A DNA stretch of 64,000 nt from Niabella sp. (GCA_017744715.1 JAGIAT010000012.1:1-64000), one strand, 5' to 3'. Positions 33,365-43,075 are shown, numbered from the stretch's first letter. The notes: generated from the sequence alone by a model not told the origin. Numbers and translations: made by a program.

Positions 33365-35623
33365 ATGGCCTTTATAAATATCATTCATGCGCGCCAGCAT
33401 AACCTCAAGAACCTGTCGCTTCAGATCCCCAAAAAACGCATTACGGTTTTTACAGGCGTTTCTGGGTCCGGTAAATCATCCCTGGTTTTTGAAACGATTG
33501 ACGCCGAGGCGCAGCGGCAGATCAACGAAACACAAAACAGTTTTGTAAGAAACCGCCTGCAGCATTTTGGAATTGCGGACGTGGATAAGATCGAAAACCT
33601 GAACGTTCCGATCATCATCAACCAGAAACGGCTGGGCGGCAATGCCCGGTCTACCGTTGGGACGGCCACCGATGTATACGCTTCGCTGCGATTGCTGTAT
33701 TCCCGGTTGGGAAAGCCGTTTGTGGGATACTCCAATGTTTTTTCGTTTAATAACCCGCAGGGAATGTGCCCGGAATGCGAAGGCCTGGGATTGGTGCAAA
33801 CGGTAAATCAGGAGCAATTGATCGATAAAGAAAAGTCGCTCAATGAAGGCGCCATTTTGTTCCCTACCTTTCAGCCCGGCGGATGGCGGTGGACGCGGTA
33901 CGTGTACTCCGGTTATTTTAATAACGATAAAAAACTGAAAGATTTTTCCGGGGATGAATGGGAGCTGCTCCTGCATGCCCGGGAACATACACCCCCGCAT
34001 CCCGGGAAGCAATGGGGTAAAACGGTTAAATATGAAGGACTGATTCCCCGTATTGAAAAGTCGTTTCTCCGGAAAGATTCCAAGGAAACGCTGGCCCGGA
34101 AAGAAGCGTTGAAAAAGGTGATCATCACAAAGGCCTGCCCGGTTTGCCATGGGCAGCGCCTTAATAAAAAGAGCTTATCCTGTACCATCGGGGGAAAAAA
34201 TATCGCCGATTGTACGGCAATGTCTATTGACGAATTGCTGGAGTTTGTTTACAACCTGGATGCCGGACCTTATGCGATCATTGTTCAGGAACTTGCAAAG
34301 CGGCTGCAGCATATCATTGACATCGGTTTGCAGTACCTGACGCTCGACCGGCGGACGGATACCCTTTCCGGCGGCGAATCGCAACGCATAAAAATGGTAA
34401 AGAACCTGGGCAGCAGCCTGGTTGAATTACTGTATATTTTCGACGAACCCAGTATCGGCCTTCATCCCGCCGATATCCGGAACATTGCCTCGATCATGCA
34501 GCGCATAAAGGAAAAAGGAAATACGGTACTCATTGTGGAGCACGATCCGGATCTGATCCGGATTGCCGATTGGGTAATTGATATGGGACCCGGATCCGGC
34601 AGGAACGGCGGTGAAGTAGTTTACCAGGGGCGGTTTACGGGATTGAAAAAATCGAAAGGCAAAACCGGAACTTATTTTGCGCAAAAGCCTTCCTGGAACC
34701 AGGCTCCGCGAAAGCCGCAGGGGCATCTGCAAATCGTAAATGCGTCGAAGAACAATTTACGGAATATCAGTGTGGCAATACCCAGGGGCATATTAACCGT
34801 TATTACCGGTGTTACCGGATCCGGCAAAAGTACGCTTATCAACCAGGTATTGCCCTCCTTTTATCCGGAGGTAACCATCATCGATCAATCGGCTTTAAAT
34901 GCAGGTGCACGATCCAACCTGTTAACCTATCTGAACCTGTCGGATACCGTTCGGAAATACTTTGCAAAAGCCAATCATGTACCGGAAAAACGGTTCAGCA
35001 GGAATAGCGAGGGAGGATGTAAGCATTGTAAAGGACTGGGTGTAGCAAAGATCGACCTGGCATTTATGGATGATATCGAGCAGCCCTGTGAAGTGTGCGG
35101 CGGTTCTGGTTTCGACCCTGGTGTTTTGGTTTATTTGTACCAGGGGCGCAATATTGCAGCCGTTATGGATATGACGGTTGCGGAAGCCATTGAGTTTTTC
35201 CCGGAACATCCGTTCTTCAAAGAATTTGATCGTTTGATAAGGCTTGGCCTGGGATACCTGACCCTGGGCCAGCGATTGAATAGTTTTTCGGGCGGAGAGC
35301 GGCAGCGTTTAAAACTGGCGAAAGCGCTAACAGGATCGCAGCATATAATCATCCTGGATGAGCCAAGTACCGGTCTGCATCCGAGCGATACGGAAAAACT
35401 ACTGACTTTTATAAACGGCCTGGTGAACAACAAAAATACCCTCATCGTTATCGAGCATAACCTCGACATTATTGCCCAGGCAGATTGGATCATCGACATC
35501 GGCCCCGGGGCGGGTAAATATGGCGGGCATATTGTGTTTGAGGGAACCGTGGCGCAATTGTTAAATGATCCCTCCTCGGTCACCTCGGAATACCTGAAGA
35601 AATACCTTACCAGCTTTAGTTAA
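33365..35623 (+). CDS. Short UvrA paralogue lacking the UvrB-binding domain
   Basis: A 752-residue ABC ATPase with two nucleotide-binding modules. The Walker A motifs are GVSGSGKSSL and GVTGSGKSTL; the signatures are LSGGESQRIKM and FSGGERQRLKL. Zinc-finger cysteines are kept (CPECEGLG, CPVCHGQR, CKHCKGLG, CEVCGGSG). Compared with the 944-residue UvrA at 58.7 kb, about 120 residues between the TVGTATDVYASLRLL segment and the first zinc motif are missing. This is the position of the UvrB-binding domain. Such short UvrA proteins are linked to drug resistance in actinomycetes (DrrC type). It is probably regulated by the divergent MarR gene. Confidence 0.9.
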   Translation: MAFINIIHARQHNLKNLSLQIPKKRITVFTGVSGSGKSSLVFETIDAEAQRQINETQNSFVRNRLQHFGIADVDKIENLNVPIIINQKRLGGNARSTVGTATDVYASLRLLYSRLGKPFVGYSNVFSFNNPQGMCPECEGLGLVQTVNQEQLIDKEKSLNEGAILFPTFQPGGWRWTRYVYSGYFNNDKKLKDFSGDEWELLLHAREHTPPHPGKQWGKTVKYEGLIPRIEKSFLRKDSKETLARKEALKKVIITKACPVCHGQRLNKKSLSCTIGGKNIADCTAMSIDELLEFVYNLDAGPYAIIVQELAKRLQHIIDIGLQYLTLDRRTDTLSGGESQRIKMVKNLGSSLVELLYIFDEPSIGLHPADIRNIASIMQRIKEKGNTVLIVEHDPDLIRIADWVIDMGPGSGRNGGEVVYQGRFTGLKKSKGKTGTYFAQKPSWNQAPRKPQGHLQIVNASKNNLRNISVAIPRGILTVITGVTGSGKSTLINQVLPSFYPEVTIIDQSALNAGARSNLLTYLNLSDTVRKYFAKANHVPEKRFSRNSEGGCKHCKGLGVAKIDLAFMDDIEQPCEVCGGSGFDPGVLVYLYQGRNIAAVMDMTVAEAIEFFPEHPFFKEFDRLIRLGLGYLTLGQRLNSFSGGERQRLKLAKALTGSQHIIILDEPSTGLHPSDTEKLLTFINGLVNNKNTLIVIEHNLDIIAQADWIIDIGPGAGKYGGHIVFEGTVAQLLNDPSSVTSEYLKKYLTSFS

Positions 35624-35731
35624 CAGGAGCGGGTGATGATCTTTTATCGGGGTTGCTCATTAAGGCCCCCGCGCTCTTACGATGCGGCCGCATGATAAAA
35701 GAATGTGATGGTTCTTAAGCGATACGCGGTC

Positions 35732-36286
35732 TTAAGCATGGGCACCGGCCAGTGCCTTCCTGGCCTGCCGGGTATGCCGTTCATTGTGATAAACGACAAA
35801 GCGTAATGTATCGCCCAGTTTCAGACGGATCAGTTTGGAGAGGCTGGTTCCGGTTTTCTCTTTTCCAAGGTCTACCTGCTGCGCCGCTTTCAGTAAGCCG
35901 GTCAGTTGTTGCTGGTTGCTGATAAATGCAGTAAGTACCGAACGGGTGAGTGGCGCATCCTGTGTATTCATAGGTGCGGGCGTTTTCATTTTTTTTGCCG
36001 AAGTATCCGGATGAATGACCTTTGAAAAATAATTGCCCAGCCATCCCGGTTTATAAACAGCCGAAGGTTGGGAGCCGGCATTGCGGATGCAGGTTTGAAT
36101 GGCTTCCAGGTAATAGGCGCTGTACCGGTTCAGATGCTCAATGCATTCCAGCACATTCCACCCACCGGCCGCTGGTCTTCTGGTAAGAGTGGCGTCGGGT
36201 AAGGTTTGCAGCGTTTCTGCAAAACGGATATGTTCTTTTGAAAGGCCGGTTAAAGCATCCAGCAGGGGTTGCGATTGAATGGTCAT
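35732..36286 (-). CDS. DinB family protein
   Basis: A 184-residue four-helix-bundle protein of the DinB/YfiT superfamily. The three metal-binding histidines can be placed in NVLECIEHLNRYS and in RFVVYHNERHTRQARK. Members include thiol transferases and many of unknown substrate. It is soluble with no signal peptide, and the start is ATG. It lies on the same strand as the Crp-type regulator 52 bp upstream, so they may be co-transcribed. Confidence 0.88.
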   Translation of the reverse strand: MTIQSQPLLDALTGLSKEHIRFAETLQTLPDATLTRRPAAGGWNVLECIEHLNRYSAYYLEAIQTCIRNAGSQPSAVYKPGWLGNYFSKVIHPDTSAKKMKTPAPMNTQDAPLTRSVLTAFISNQQQLTGLLKAAQQVDLGKEKTGTSLSKLIRLKLGDTLRFVVYHNERHTRQARKALAGAHA

Positions 36287-36338
36287 CTCTTTTTTTTACA
36301 AAATTCGGCCGGTGGTATTAAAAAAGTATTGATAAATA

Positions 36339-36872
36339 TCAATGTTTTTTAAGTCGCGAAAGTGTTTCAGGGCTCATGCGCAGGTAGTTGGCGATATGCC
36401 GGTTGGAGATCTCCTGGAAGAGTCGCGGACTTCGCTGTAGCAGCCGGTGGTAGCGCTCGGTTGGTGTGGTAGTAAGAATATCTTTTTCCCGCTCCAGGAG
36501 TTGCAGTACCAGAGCTTCCAGCAGCGACAGCCAGATCCGGAGATGAACCGGTTCCTGCTCCAGGAACCGTTCAAGCGCCGCTTTTGTAAGCACGGTAAGC
36601 GTTGTTTTCTTCAGGGCCTGCATCGTATAGGAAGTGGGCTTGCCGGAAAAAAAGGCATCCATAAATACTACAATGTCTCCCTGGTACCCAAAGCGGATGT
36701 TTTGTTCCGCATCTCCGTCTTCCACAAACATCCGGATGGTACCGCTTTCTACAAAATAGATATGGGTATCGCAATTGTTTTTTGGAAGGAGCAGCTCGTT
36801 GCGTTTCAATATCCGTTGGTGCTCGTGCGCTTCAAACTCCTGTATCTTATGAATCAGTTCTATTGGTTTCAT
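36339..36872 (-). CDS. Crp/Fnr family transcriptional regulator
   Basis: A 177-residue protein with an N-terminal cyclic-nucleotide-binding-like jelly roll (LLLPKNNCDTHIYFVESGTI, and FGYQGDIVVFMDAFFSGKPT as the phosphate-cassette region). A C-terminal helix-turn-helix follows (SNRHIANYLRMSPETLSRLK). The residues expected for cAMP contact are not conserved, as in many Bacteroidota homologues, so the ligand is unknown. The frame extends to 36983, but the ATG at 36872 (MKPIELIHKIQEF) gives the normal family length. Confidence 0.88.
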   Translation of the reverse strand: MKPIELIHKIQEFEAHEHQRILKRNELLLPKNNCDTHIYFVESGTIRMFVEDGDAEQNIRFGYQGDIVVFMDAFFSGKPTSYTMQALKKTTLTVLTKAALERFLEQEPVHLRIWLSLLEALVLQLLEREKDILTTTPTERYHRLLQRSPRLFQEISNRHIANYLRMSPETLSRLKKH

Positions 36873-37032
36873 GTATGCCTGTTGTCTTAACAGATGATGG
36901 GTAAAGATAAAACAGGTTTGTATACGAACTGCGCAATACCCAAAATGTACCCGGTAACGGAAGACCCGGGTGGTGAGCGGCATTACGCTTTAACTGCTGC
37001 GTGGCAGCGTTAGTATCTGAAATGCGTCCTGT

Positions 37033-37914
37033 TTACCGGGTTAGTTCCAGCAGGGCTTCGATACCCGGATTACGGCTGGCCGGGTTCCAGAGGAGCGAAA
37101 GCTGGCTGCGCTGGCGTATCCGGTTCAGCTCAATAAACCGTACCGGAATGTCGTACCCTTTTTTAAGCGATGCCGGAACAATGGCAACGCCCATGCCTTT
37201 CTCCACCAGCTTAAAAATGGTAAGGGCATTTACCGTTTGATGGTGCACCCTTGGGATAAAATTACAATCGCTGAAAATGCTCATCACCAGTTGATAATAA
37301 TCATTGCTGTAATCCCTGCCAAAAAGGATGAAGTTTTCCTTTTCAAATTGCCGCAGCGACCGGAAATTTTTGGCATGTACCGGGTGTTTGGCCGGCACAA
37401 CCAGTGCAAAAGGCTCTTCGGATATTTTTTGTAACGATAAGCCCGCCGGCGCCTGTTGCTGACGTACAAATCCGAAATCCAGTTTGTTGTCCAGCAATGC
37501 GGTAACCTGCGCATCGTTGGGCAGCTCATTCAAACTAACATCAATATCCGGATGTTTCCGGTTAAGACGGTACAGGATATCCGGTATTACGGTTTGTGCA
37601 GCGGAGCCGATAAAGCCGATGCGGAGTGCGGCCCGTTTGCCTTCTCCGATCTTTTTCAGTTGCACACGGATATAATCCAGCTGGCTGAACAGGATGTCTG
37701 TTTCGGCCTTTAAAAACCGTCCTGCATCGGTTAGCCTTACAAAACGCTTGCCCCGTTCAAACAGCAAGGCACCAAACAGTATCTCCAGCTGTCGGATCTG
37801 GCGGGTAAGACCCGGCTGGGAAATAAACAACCGTTCCGCTGCCTTGCGGAAATGCAGCTCTTCCGCCAGCACATTGAAATACGTTAAATGCCGCAGTTCT
37901 ATCTGATAACTCAT
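37033..37914 (-). CDS. LysR family regulator, probably of the hut cluster
   Basis: A 293-residue LysR-type regulator. The helix-turn-helix is FRKAAERLFISQPGLTRQIRQLE (in two parts: FRKAAERLFISQ and PGLTRQIRQLE), followed by the dimerisation helix and a periplasmic-binding-protein-like effector domain from about residue 90. It is divergent from hutH, which argues that it controls histidine degradation, possibly with urocanate or histidine as effector. This last step is inference from position only. Confidence 0.88.
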   Translation of the reverse strand: MSYQIELRHLTYFNVLAEELHFRKAAERLFISQPGLTRQIRQLEILFGALLFERGKRFVRLTDAGRFLKAETDILFSQLDYIRVQLKKIGEGKRAALRIGFIGSAAQTVIPDILYRLNRKHPDIDVSLNELPNDAQVTALLDNKLDFGFVRQQQAPAGLSLQKISEEPFALVVPAKHPVHAKNFRSLRQFEKENFILFGRDYSNDYYQLVMSIFSDCNFIPRVHHQTVNALTIFKLVEKGMGVAIVPASLKKGYDIPVRFIELNRIRQRSQLSLLWNPASRNPGIEALLELTR

Positions 37915-37916
37915 AG

Positions 37917-37933
37917 TTATTAATTATTGATAA
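37917..37933. promoter_or_regulatory. Possible LysR binding site
   Basis: A 17-bp near-palindrome TTATTAATTATTGATAA lies 2 bp upstream of the lysR start codon in an AT-rich stretch between the divergent lysR and hutH genes. LysR proteins usually bind such AT-rich dyads next to their own gene. AT-rich DNA makes chance dyads likely. Confidence 0.35.
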
Positions 37934-38040
37934 AGATAGTATTATTGGTTATTAAAAAACCGGAATACCTTTGAGTGATAAACAGGCGCAGGCCGCTCCT
38001 GCCAGAGGTGGGGAGGGCATCAGCAACAAGCAGATCCGCA

Positions 38041-39624
38041 ATGAACGCAATACAGAAACAACCGTTTTATTATGGGGAAGACCCGTTAACCATTTCCGGC
38101 GCACTGGCTATAGCAAATGGTGCAGTGAAGGGCGTGCTGTCTGAAAAAGGCCGGCAGCAGGTCCGGAAAAGCGCGGCATTGGTGGCGCAGATCGTAGCTT
38201 CGGAGCAGGTGGTTTACGGCATTAATACAGGTTTTGGCCCGTTGTGTACCACATCCATCAACCGGGAAGATACGGCCCGGCTGCAGGAGAATATCCTGAA
38301 GAGTCATGCGGTGGGTATCGGCGATCCCATTCCGCAAACCTTGTCCATGCTCATGCTGGTATTAAAAGTACAGGCATTGGCCAAAGGATTTTCGGGTATC
38401 CGGGAGGAAACCGTCGACCGGATCATCTGGCATATTGAAGCCGGAGTGATCCCCGTGGTGCCCAGTCAGGGCTCCGTAGGGGCATCCGGGGATCTGGCAC
38501 CGCTGGCGCATCTTTTTCTTCCCCTTATTGGTTTGGGAAGGGTCTTTTATCAGCAGGAAATCCGGCCGGCGGCCGAGGTGTTGAAGCTGTTGCAGCAGGA
38601 GCCGCTGCAGCTGGGCGCAAAGGAAGGTCTTGCTCTTATCAATGGCACACAATTTATCGCGGCACATGCCGTTACCGGTGTGGCCCGTTTTCACCAGTTG
38701 CTGATGCAGGCCGATCTGAATGCGGTGTTGATGCTGGAAGGCCTTAGTGCTTCCGGAAAACCGTTTTATCCGCAACTGCATGCCCTGCGTCCGTTTAAAG
38801 GCAACCAGTTTGTAGCATCCGCCATTCATAACCTGCTAACCGGATCAGAAATCGTGCAGGCGCACGCGCATTGTTCACGGGTGCAGGATCCCTATTCATT
38901 GCGCTGCATTCCGCAGGTACATGGCGCTTCCCGTACGGCGTGGCTGCATTTGAAGGAGCTGGTAGAAACCGAAATCAATGCCGTAACCGATAACCCGCTC
39001 CTGATTGATGAAACGCTTACGATCAGCGGCGGTAATTTTCATGGTCAGCCACTGGCAATGGCGCTGGACTATGCCTGTCTGGCCGTAGCGGAGATCGGGA
39101 ATATTGCCGACCGGCGGGTGTATCTTTCGCTGGAGGGAGACACGCCGGGCGTTCCCAAACTGCTCATGCGGTCTACCGGACTAAACTCCGGGTTTATGAT
39201 CCTGCAATATACCACCGCTGCGTTGGCCAGCGAAAATAAAAGCCTTTGTTTCCCGGCCAGCGCCGACAGCATTCCCACGTCACTCGGACAGGAAGATCAT
39301 GTAAGTATGGGATCTATCAGCGGAAGGAAGCTGCTGCAGGTGGCCGGCAATGTAGAAAAGATACAGGCAATAGAACTGCTTTGCGCGGCCCAGGCCCTGG
39401 ATTTTCATGCACCGCTGAAACCCACGCCCATTGTGGAGCAATTGCACCAGCAAATAAGAAGTGTGATCCCGCATCTGGAAACCGACCAGGTATTCACCCC
39501 CTGGCTGGAAGAGGCGCAGGCATTGGTGCAATCGGGCGCATTGATCGCGCTGGCCCGTAAGGTTTCCAAAGAAGAGCAGGTGCCCTATATTACCGAACTT
39601 GGAGAACTTTTTGATACGTATTAA
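38041..39624 (+). CDS. hutH: Histidine ammonia-lyase
   Basis: Deaminates L-histidine to trans-urocanate, the first step of the Hut pathway; 527 residues. The triad Ala148-Ser149-Gly150 (in GSVGASGDLAPLAH), which cyclises into the MIO prosthetic group, is intact. INTGFGPLC near the N-terminus and GGNFHGQPLAMALDY, both active-site segments, are also present. The frame opens at a GTG at 37975, but the ATG at 38041 gives the usual start. It is followed by hutI after only 2 bp. Confidence 0.96.
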   Translation: MNAIQKQPFYYGEDPLTISGALAIANGAVKGVLSEKGRQQVRKSAALVAQIVASEQVVYGINTGFGPLCTTSINREDTARLQENILKSHAVGIGDPIPQTLSMLMLVLKVQALAKGFSGIREETVDRIIWHIEAGVIPVVPSQGSVGASGDLAPLAHLFLPLIGLGRVFYQQEIRPAAEVLKLLQQEPLQLGAKEGLALINGTQFIAAHAVTGVARFHQLLMQADLNAVLMLEGLSASGKPFYPQLHALRPFKGNQFVASAIHNLLTGSEIVQAHAHCSRVQDPYSLRCIPQVHGASRTAWLHLKELVETEINAVTDNPLLIDETLTISGGNFHGQPLAMALDYACLAVAEIGNIADRRVYLSLEGDTPGVPKLLMRSTGLNSGFMILQYTTAALASENKSLCFPASADSIPTSLGQEDHVSMGSISGRKLLQVAGNVEKIQAIELLCAAQALDFHAPLKPTPIVEQLHQQIRSVIPHLETDQVFTPWLEEAQALVQSGALIALARKVSKEEQVPYITELGELFDTY

Positions 39625-39626
39625 TC

Positions 39627-40877
39627 ATGCATGCAGACACAACCTGTTATCTGGCCGGTCCGTTCCGGGAATTGGTAACCATGCAGGCGTTGCCGTTAAA
39701 GGGCCCATTGAACGATAGTGCCCTGCGGGTGATCCGGAACGGCGGTATCCTTTGGAAAGCAGGAAGGATCGAAGCCGTAGCCGATTTTGAAACGCTGGCG
39801 GCACGGCCCGGTGTTACATTGATTGAACCCTCCGTAAAGGGCGTGGTATTACCCGGGTTTACAGACATGCACACGCATATTGCATTTGGGGGAAGCAGGG
39901 CCGCAGACTTTGCACTGCGGAACGGCGGCAGTACCTACCTGGAGATTGCTGAAAGCGGGGGAGGTATCTGGAGCACTGTTAAAGCTACCCGGGCATTGAC
40001 GGTGGATGCGTTGGCAAAACGAACGGCACAAAGAGCCAATACCCTGTTGCAGCAAGGAGTAACAACCATTGAAGTTAAAAGCGGTTATGGATTGAGTGTG
40101 GCAGCGGAACTAAAATGTTTGCGGGCAATTGCTGAAGCGCGCCGGATGACGAGTGCGGATCTGGTAAGCACCTGCCTGGCGGCACACATGCTGCCATCCG
40201 ATTTTAACGGATCGGCGGCAGCCTACCTGGAATTGATGGCAGATGCATTGTTGCCGGTAATAAAAAACGAACAGCTTGCGCACCGGGTAGATGCCTTTGT
40301 TGAACGGAGCGCCTTTTCCGAAGCACAGATCCTGCCTTACTTTAAAAAGGCGAAAGCGATGGGCTTTGATATAACGGTACATGCAGATCAGTTTACAACT
40401 TCCGGATCGGCGGTAGCCGTAGCCGTGGGAGCTAAAAGTGCTGACCACCTGGAACATTCCACCGGAAAAGAAATTGCATTGCTGGCGCATTCAGATGTAG
40501 CCGCCGTTGCCCTGCCCGGGGCTTCCTTGGGCCTTGGCTGTCCGTTTGCGCCGGCCCGTAAATTACTGGATGCCGGTTGCAGCGTGGCCATTGCTACCGA
40601 CTGGAATCCGGGTTCTGCACCGATGGGCAACCTGATGCTGCAGGCCGCTGTACTGGCAGCTTTTGAAAAGCTGACCAATGCCGAGCTGCTGGCGGGGATC
40701 ACTTACCGGGCGGCTGCAGCGCTGGGTTTTAAGGACCGGGGTGTGCTGGCTCCGGGCTACCGTGCCGACTTTTTGGTATATGACGCCGACGGCTACCAGG
40801 AAATTCCCTATCACCAGGGAAGCCTGCAGCCGGCAGAGGTATGGAAGAACGGAACGCGGTTAACGTTTACGGACTAA
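39627..40877 (+). CDS. hutI: Imidazolonepropionase
   Basis: Metal-dependent amidohydrolase that opens imidazolone-5-propionate to N-formimino-glutamate, 416 residues. The metal ligands are recognisable in FTDMHTHIAFGGSR, in VHADQF, and in the Asp of AIATDWNPGSAP. The substrate region GGSTYLEIAESGGGI is also typical. The start ATG follows the hutH stop by 2 bp, so translation is coupled. Its stop codon lies inside the first heptamer of the array at 40873. Confidence 0.95.
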   Translation: MHADTTCYLAGPFRELVTMQALPLKGPLNDSALRVIRNGGILWKAGRIEAVADFETLAARPGVTLIEPSVKGVVLPGFTDMHTHIAFGGSRAADFALRNGGSTYLEIAESGGGIWSTVKATRALTVDALAKRTAQRANTLLQQGVTTIEVKSGYGLSVAAELKCLRAIAEARRMTSADLVSTCLAAHMLPSDFNGSAAAYLELMADALLPVIKNEQLAHRVDAFVERSAFSEAQILPYFKKAKAMGFDITVHADQFTTSGSAVAVAVGAKSADHLEHSTGKEIALLAHSDVAAVALPGASLGLGCPFAPARKLLDAGCSVAIATDWNPGSAPMGNLMLQAAVLAAFEKLTNAELLAGITYRAAAALGFKDRGVLAPGYRADFLVYDADGYQEIPYHQGSLQPAEVWKNGTRLTFTD

Positions 40878-41069
40878 AGTTGAAATCTTACATACTAAAC
40901 GCTAAATTCTAAATGTCCGTAGAAAAAAATAAAAGGCATGTACTACTAAGATACTCGTAACGGATAGCCGATCACCGGTGACTGATCTCATATCTCGAAT
41001 CTGAAGTCTGAAATCTCGAATCTGAAATCTGAAATCTCAAATCTGAAATCTCAAATCTCGAATCTCAAC
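40873..41069. repeat. Heptamer arrays between hutI and hutU
   Basis: The first array (40873-40914) has six in-register words beginning with ACTAAAG, whose TAA is the hutI stop, and including ACTAAAC, GCTAAAT and TCTAAAT. The second (40986-41069) has twelve in-register words without any insertion or deletion, all of the form TCTGAAA, TCTCAAA or TCTCGAA with single changes. It ends 5 bp before the hutU ATG. This is the longest uninterrupted array in the window. Confidence 0.9.
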
Positions 41070-41074
41070 CCCCA

Positions 41075-43075
41075 ATGACCTTCCAGGAAGAAATACAACA
41101 GGGCATACCGGATCTGTTACCGCCGTGTCAACAACCGGATCCGGCATTCAGCCATGCACCCAAACGCAAGGCCATATTGAACCGGCAGGAACAACAACTG
41201 GCACTTCGCAATGCGCTGCGCTATTTTCCGGCTGCATGGCACGGGGAACTGGCGGCGGAGTTCCTGGAGGAGCTGCATACCTATGGGCGTATTTATATGT
41301 ACCGGTTTATGCCGCAGCATCCGGTTTATGCGCGGGCCATTGATGCCTACCCGGCAAGGATCAGGCAGGCTGCAGCGTTGATGCTGATGATCCAGAATAA
41401 CCTGGACCCGGCGGTGGCGCAGCATCCGCAGGAACTGATCACGTATGGAGGCAACGGCGCCGTGTTTCAGAACTGGGCGCAATACCGGTTAACGATGCAG
41501 TATCTTTCCCAAATGACGGCAGCGCAAACCCTGCATATGTACAGCGGGCATCCGATGGGGCTTTTTCCTTCCGCACCGGCAGCGCCACGGGTGGTGGTAA
41601 CCAATGGGATGATGATTCCCAATTATTCAAGGCCGGATGACTGGGAGCGGTTCAATGCGCTGGGGGTAACGCAGTACGGGCAAATGACGGCGGGGTCCTA
41701 TATGTACATTGGTCCGCAGGGCATTGTGCATGGTACCACCATTACCCTGATGAATGCTCTGCGCCGGCAGTTGGGGCAGGAACAGGATTTCGGCGGGCGG
41801 CTCTTCCTTACCTCCGGTTTGGGGGGCATGAGCGGTGCGCAACCCAAGGCCGGCAATATTGCGGGATGTGTAACCGTATGTGCGGAAATCAATCCTGCTG
41901 CGGCTTACAAGCGGCAGCAGCAGGGCTGGGTGGATGCATTGTTTGATGACCTGGATGCGCTGGTACAGCGTACCCGCACTGCCATGGAGCAAAAAGAAGT
42001 GGTATCGCTGGCGTATATCGGCAATGTAATAGAACTATGGGAACGGTTCTATGCCGAAGCCATTTTTGTAACCGTGGGCAGTGATCAAACTTCATTGCAC
42101 AATCCCTGGTCCGGCGGATACTACCCGGCCGGGTTATCGTTTGAAGCCGCCAACCGGATGATGGCGGAAGACCCGGAACAGTTCCGGGAGCAGGTAAAAG
42201 CATCGCTGATCCGGCAGGTGGAAGCCATTAACCGGCATGCAGAAAGAGGTACCTATTTTTTTGACTACGGCAATGCCTTTTTACTGGAGGCCGGCAGGGC
42301 AGGGGCCGATGTGTTTGCCGGCAATGAAACGCAGTTTAAATATCCTTCCTATGTACAGGACATACTGGGACCGCTTTGCTTTGATTATGGTTTTGGACCC
42401 TTCCGCTGGGTATGCACTTCCGGTAAGGAGGAGGAGCTTGCAATTACGGATCAGCTGGCGCTGGAAGTGATGACCGCATTGAAAGCACAGGCCCCCGCCG
42501 GCATCGGGCAGCAATTAGAAGATAATATCCGCTGGATCCGGGAGGCGGGTAAGAACAAACTGGTAGTGGGTTCGCAGGCCCGCATCCTGTATGCGGATGC
42601 TGTTGGAAGGATACGAATTGCAAAGGCCTTTAATGCAGCCGTAAGGGATGGACGCCTGTCGGCGCCGGTAGTGCTGGGACGGGATCATCATGATGTAAGC
42701 GGCACAGATTCTCCTTACCGGGAAACCAGCAATATTTATGACGGAAGCCGCTTCACCGCAGATATGGCCATCCACAACGTAATCGGGGATAGCTTCCGCG
42801 GGGCTACCTGGGTATCGATACACAACGGCGGTGGAGTAGGCTGGGGTGAAGTGATCAATGGTGGTTTCGGAATGGTACTGGATGGCACGGAAACTGCAGA
42901 TCAGCAGCTGCAATCGATGCTGTTTTTTGATGTGAACAACGGCATTGCCCGCAGGGCCTGGGCCCGCAACCCGGAGGCACTGGAAGCCCTGGAGCGCGAA
43001 ATGCAACGAACGCCGTTACTGAAAGTTACCCGGCCGCATTTGGTGGATGACGGACTGCTGGAAGGGTTGGTTTAG
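41075..43075 (+). CDS. hutU: Urocanate hydratase, long form
   Basis: Adds water to urocanate to form imidazolone-propionate, using tightly bound NAD+; 666 residues, about 100 more than the proteobacterial enzyme. The NAD-binding loop LTSGLGGMSGAQPKAGN and the family segments YGGNGAVFQNWAQYRL, GSDQTSLHNPWSGGYYPAG and FRGATWVSIHNGGGVGWGE are all intact. The extra length appears near the N-terminus and in the middle. The start is ATG. The third hut gene in pathway order is thus separated from hutI by about 200 bp of repeat. Confidence 0.95.
   Translation: MTFQEEIQQGIPDLLPPCQQPDPAFSHAPKRKAILNRQEQQLALRNALRYFPAAWHGELAAEFLEELHTYGRIYMYRFMPQHPVYARAIDAYPARIRQAAALMLMIQNNLDPAVAQHPQELITYGGNGAVFQNWAQYRLTMQYLSQMTAAQTLHMYSGHPMGLFPSAPAAPRVVVTNGMMIPNYSRPDDWERFNALGVTQYGQMTAGSYMYIGPQGIVHGTTITLMNALRRQLGQEQDFGGRLFLTSGLGGMSGAQPKAGNIAGCVTVCAEINPAAAYKRQQQGWVDALFDDLDALVQRTRTAMEQKEVVSLAYIGNVIELWERFYAEAIFVTVGSDQTSLHNPWSGGYYPAGLSFEAANRMMAEDPEQFREQVKASLIRQVEAINRHAERGTYFFDYGNAFLLEAGRAGADVFAGNETQFKYPSYVQDILGPLCFDYGFGPFRWVCTSGKEEELAITDQLALEVMTALKAQAPAGIGQQLEDNIRWIREAGKNKLVVGSQARILYADAVGRIRIAKAFNAAVRDGRLSAPVVLGRDHHDVSGTDSPYRETSNIYDGSRFTADMAIHNVIGDSFRGATWVSIHNGGGVGWGEVINGGFGMVLDGTETADQQLQSMLFFDVNNGIARRAWARNPEALEALEREMQRTPLLKVTRPHLVDDGLLEGLV

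Noticed and set aside
40986..41069. Heptamer array considered as CRISPR repeats
   Set aside because: Units are 7 bp without spacers and no cas gene is nearby.
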